Assembly (NCBI GenBank): GCA_041746135.1
Contig: JBGTHQ010000028.1
Coordinates: 144,962 to 208,961 of the forward strand
DNA from: Alg239-R122 sp041746135
GTDB lineage: Bacteria; Pseudomonadota; Alphaproteobacteria; Sphingomonadales; Sphingomonadaceae
DNA length: 64,000 bases
Direction: 5' to 3'
Each line of letters begins with the position of its first letter. Position 1 is the stretch's first letter. A model generated the notes under the pieces. The model saw nothing but the letters and a program-made list of their open reading frames with translations. It did not search any database and was not told the DNA's origin. This document shows, piece after piece, positions 61,959 to 64,000 of the stretch. The position numbers and the translations under genes were made by a program.

Positions 61959-63323
61959 ATGCCCACGCAAGTAAATCCGGCCAGTGACAAAAAGGGAAAG
62001 ACCTATCCCGAACTGACCGCCGACCAGATCGAGACGAAACTGGAACGGGCGAAAACGGCTTATGGCGAATGGCGCAACAGCGATTATGAAACGCGCACCG
62101 CCCTGTTGTCCAAAATTGCCGATGCTTATGAAGCCAAGTGCGACGAGCTGGCCGAAATCATGACCTTTGAAATGGGCAAGCCCATAACGCAGGCACGCGC
62201 CGAAATCGAAAAATGTGCTATTGCGTTCCGTTATTACGCCCAGAACGGACCCGGCTTGCTCGCACCAATCGAACGCAAGCTCGACAGCGGCCGCTCGGTG
62301 GCACGCTGGTTGCCGCAAGGGCCGGTACTTGCGATCATGCCGTGGAACTATCCCTTCTGGCAAGCGGTCCGTTTTCTTGCGCCCACGATCATGGCGGGTA
62401 ATGTCGGACTACTAAAGCATTCCAGCGTGACGCCGCAAGTCGGCGAAGCGATGGAGAATATGGTAACCGAAGCAGGCGGGCCGGAAGGACTGCTCCAGAA
62501 CCTGCACATCCCCTCTTCCCAAGTCGCGGACCTGATCGCCGACGATCGTATCGTAGCGGTAACGCTGACTGGCAGCGAAGGCGCAGGCATCAAAGTGGGT
62601 GAAGCGGCCGGGCACAATCTCAAAAAAGTCGTGCTCGAGCTGGGCGGATCGGATCCCTTCATCGTCATGCCGAGTGCGGATGTCCAAGAAGCGGCCGAAA
62701 TCGCGGTAAAGGCGCGTCTGCAAAATGGCGGCCAGAGCTGCATCTGCGCCAAGCGCATGATTGTGCACGAAGAAGTATACGACGCATTCATGGAAATTTT
62801 TACGACTGGTATGAAAAATTACAATATTGGCGATCCGATGGACGAAGACACGCAAATGGGTCCGATGTCGAGCATCGGCGCACGCGATGACATCGTCAAA
62901 CAGCTGGAAAAGGCCGTGCAATCGGGCGCGATCAAATTGTTCGGCGGCGATGTGCTCGACAAGCCGGGGGCGTGGATGACGCCTGCGGTACTGACCGATA
63001 TTCCCCGGGATACCGCCGTCGCGCGCGAGGAATTTTTCGGTCCTGTGGCGATGGTCTTCAAAATATCCTCGCTCGACGAAGCCATCGCGGTTGCCAACGA
63101 CATTCCGTTCGGGCTCGGCTCGAGCGTATGGACCAAGGACGAGGACGAAAAAGAACGCTTCATCCGCGATATCGAAGCGGGCATGACGGCGGTCAACCAG
63201 ATGCTTGCGTCTGATCCGCACGCCCCGTTCGGCGGCGTCAAACGCTCCGGCCATGGCCGCGAACTCGCCGCAGAGGGCCTGCATGAGTTCATGAACCTGA
63301 AAAACGTCATGCTGACGGAATAG
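61959..63323 (+). CDS. NAD(P)-dependent aldehyde dehydrogenase, succinate-semialdehyde type
   Basis: A 454-residue aldehyde dehydrogenase in the short GabD/Sad (YneI) class. PWNYPFWQAVRFLAP near 128-142, GSEGAG near 210, ELGGSDPFIV with the general-base Glu, and QSCICAKR with the catalytic Cys (near 264) are present, and EFFGPVAMV follows. The N-terminal frame up to 61632 is not part of the gene; ATG 61959 has AAAGGAG. It probably oxidises succinate semialdehyde or a related aldehyde. Divergent from the PfpI gene. Confidence 0.88.
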   Translation: MPTQVNPASDKKGKTYPELTADQIETKLERAKTAYGEWRNSDYETRTALLSKIADAYEAKCDELAEIMTFEMGKPITQARAEIEKCAIAFRYYAQNGPGLLAPIERKLDSGRSVARWLPQGPVLAIMPWNYPFWQAVRFLAPTIMAGNVGLLKHSSVTPQVGEAMENMVTEAGGPEGLLQNLHIPSSQVADLIADDRIVAVTLTGSEGAGIKVGEAAGHNLKKVVLELGGSDPFIVMPSADVQEAAEIAVKARLQNGGQSCICAKRMIVHEEVYDAFMEIFTTGMKNYNIGDPMDEDTQMGPMSSIGARDDIVKQLEKAVQSGAIKLFGGDVLDKPGAWMTPAVLTDIPRDTAVAREEFFGPVAMVFKISSLDEAIAVANDIPFGLGSSVWTKDEDEKERFIRDIEAGMTAVNQMLASDPHAPFGGVKRSGHGRELAAEGLHEFMNLKNVMLTE

Positions 63324-63368
63324 TAGTCCGCACGAATGCGCAGGTAAATATCAACAGATAACGGGAAA

Positions 63369-63424
63369 TGGTGCCCCTGGCCCGACTCGAACGGGCACTT
63401 CTTTCGAAACTGCATTTTTGATTC
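63369..63424 (-). other. truncated 3' half of a leucine-type tRNA gene (putative attachment site)
   Basis: Read on the minus strand, the sequence holds a full T-arm (GTGCCCGTTCGAGTCGGGC), a type II variable arm with CTTTCGAAAG-like pairing, and the acceptor CAGGGGC followed by ACCA (CCA at 63371-63369). The D-arm and 5' acceptor are missing and the anticodon stem no longer pairs; the loop reads TCAAAAA. This resembles the duplicated 3' end left by a tRNA-integrated element (tRNA-Leu CAA from memory). Confidence 0.75.
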
Positions 63425-63451
63425 GACGGTATGGATTGTATGGCTAACGCA

Positions 63452-63485
63452 GTTAGGCTGGGATATTATTTTATCCCGGCCTAAC
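63452..63485. repeat. 14-bp inverted repeat next to the tRNA fragment
   Basis: GTTAGGCTGGGATA (63452-63465) and TATCCCGGCCTAAC (63472-63485) pair with one mismatch around a 6-nt loop. The element lies 28 bp beyond the truncated tRNA, on the presumed island side. No U-run follows on either strand. Confidence 0.6.
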
Positions 63486-63825
63486 GTGCCGAGTATCATT
63501 TAATTGTAGCGGTTAAGAAACCAATGTGCTCCTGCTGACGCTGACTGAATCATACGTAGCATTTCAATTTTGTTTCAATGATCATTGAGGTCGCTTGCGA
63601 AGCCGGCCAGGAACGTCGGGCATTTGTATGAAAATCGCGCTGTCGACGCCGCGCCCGAACCTAAGAAGTGGTGGCGTAATTCGTCCAGTTCGCTTGAGGC
63701 TTTTGCCTCAATTCTTTAAGGCCTTCATACATTACAGCGTCGTCATCTACGAGAGGCAGGTCCAGGGTCGCGTTGACTTACCACTAGGTACCCGCACTGA
63801 AACTCTCAAGATCCGCAAATGGATC
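63486..63825. other. gene-poor stretch at the putative island edge
   Basis: No convincing gene is seen. A plus-strand frame of 79 codons (63595-63834; TTG start, or ATG at 63628) has unlikely composition and no recognisable domain. Base composition is more even than in the chromosome to the left, supporting foreign or decayed DNA. Confidence 0.4.
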
Positions 63826-63999
63826 TTAAGCTGAACAACAGCTTTTCCTCTTCGCTTCGCCAAAAGCGGCAATGCTCGGTGAGCCCATACTAAACCTTCG
63901 AGCTGCTGATCCGCCTATTACAACGTCAATATGATCCTTGTCGATCCGTTGCATCCAGAATGACCTTGACTGTTTCCTGTGGCTGATCCCACATCGGGA
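63826..63999 (-). CDS. possible C-terminal part of an unknown protein, cut by the window edge
   Basis: An open frame enters from the right window edge and ends with TAA at 63828-63826, giving 57 residues including DKDHIDVVIGGSAARRFS and FGEAKRKSC. I do not recognise it. It might be the end of an island gene or a decayed fragment. Evidence is weak. Confidence 0.22.
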   Translation of the reverse strand, partial: SRCGISHRKQSRSFWMQRIDKDHIDVVIGGSAARRFSMGSPSIAAFGEAKRKSCCSA

Positions 64000-64000
64000 A

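Noticed and set aside
63452..63485. Possible integron attC site, because GTTAGGC and GCCTAAC fit the core-site consensus
   Set aside because: The order of the two core boxes is opposite to that of attC (RYYYAAC should come first), the element is too short and no cassette genes follow.
63595..63834. 79-codon plus-strand ORF at the right end
   Set aside because: Starts with TTG or a poor ATG, lacks a ribosome-binding site and any domain, and overlaps the end of a minus-strand frame.

Overview
The window is a bacterial chromosome segment, most likely from a marine or freshwater alphaproteobacterium of the order Sphingomonadales. This rests on the style of the encoded proteins (TonB-dependent receptor, dodecin, soluble chemoreceptor, rpsO-pnp, truB-rbfA and ylxR-nusA-rimP translation clusters, a sigma-54 driven psp operon with PspF) and on a moderately high GC content. 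The species cannot be named from the sequence alone. No rRNA operon, CRISPR array or complete insertion sequence is visible.

Layout. 1-12.2 kb holds metabolism and envelope genes: a cut-off M20 amidohydrolase, bdhA with a patatin-like lipase, a YpfJ-type metallopeptidase, an FMN 2-hydroxy-acid dehydrogenase, a TonB receptor, a luciferase-like monooxygenase, an AT-rich accessory gene that looks like a PIN-type nuclease, and sdhCDA without an adjacent sdhB. 12.5-21.6 kb holds a soluble globin-type chemoreceptor, an SDR, prmA, ligA, recN and bamD. 21.8-33.2 kb (minus strand) is a translation/RNA block: pnp, rpsO, truB, a frameshifted GNAT gene, tdk, rbfA, a hotdog thioesterase, infB, ylxR, nusA and rimP. 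A palindromic REP-like element sits in frame inside truB.

33.3-38.1 kb is the most unusual part: pspF, a textbook sigma-54 promoter, a small membrane ORF, pspABC, another tiny ORF, and five consecutive small genes. Each of the five encodes one N-terminal membrane helix plus a C-terminal coiled coil, and at least four share a PspB-like ending. This looks like an expanded envelope-stress operon. sufE, a small Cys-rich protein and a J-domain protein follow.

39.5-50.1 kb covers acyl-CoA and lipid metabolism (thioesterase, nitronate monooxygenase-like protein, crotonase, two acyl-CoA dehydrogenases, cardiolipin synthase), a CPA1 antiporter, a PilZ protein, tRNA-Tyr, rlmB and HU. 50.4-59.9 kb carries lon, ybaB, dnaX, the SRP 4.5S RNA, dodecin, a class A beta-lactamase, ferredoxin, two tandem cysteine desulfurases and a divergent alpha/beta hydrolase. 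60-63.3 kb holds an SDR, a PfpI/DJ-1 protein and an aldehyde dehydrogenase. At 63.37 kb a truncated 3' half of a leucine-type tRNA, followed by gene-poor sequence and a 14-bp hairpin, suggests that the window ends just inside a tRNA-integrated genomic island.
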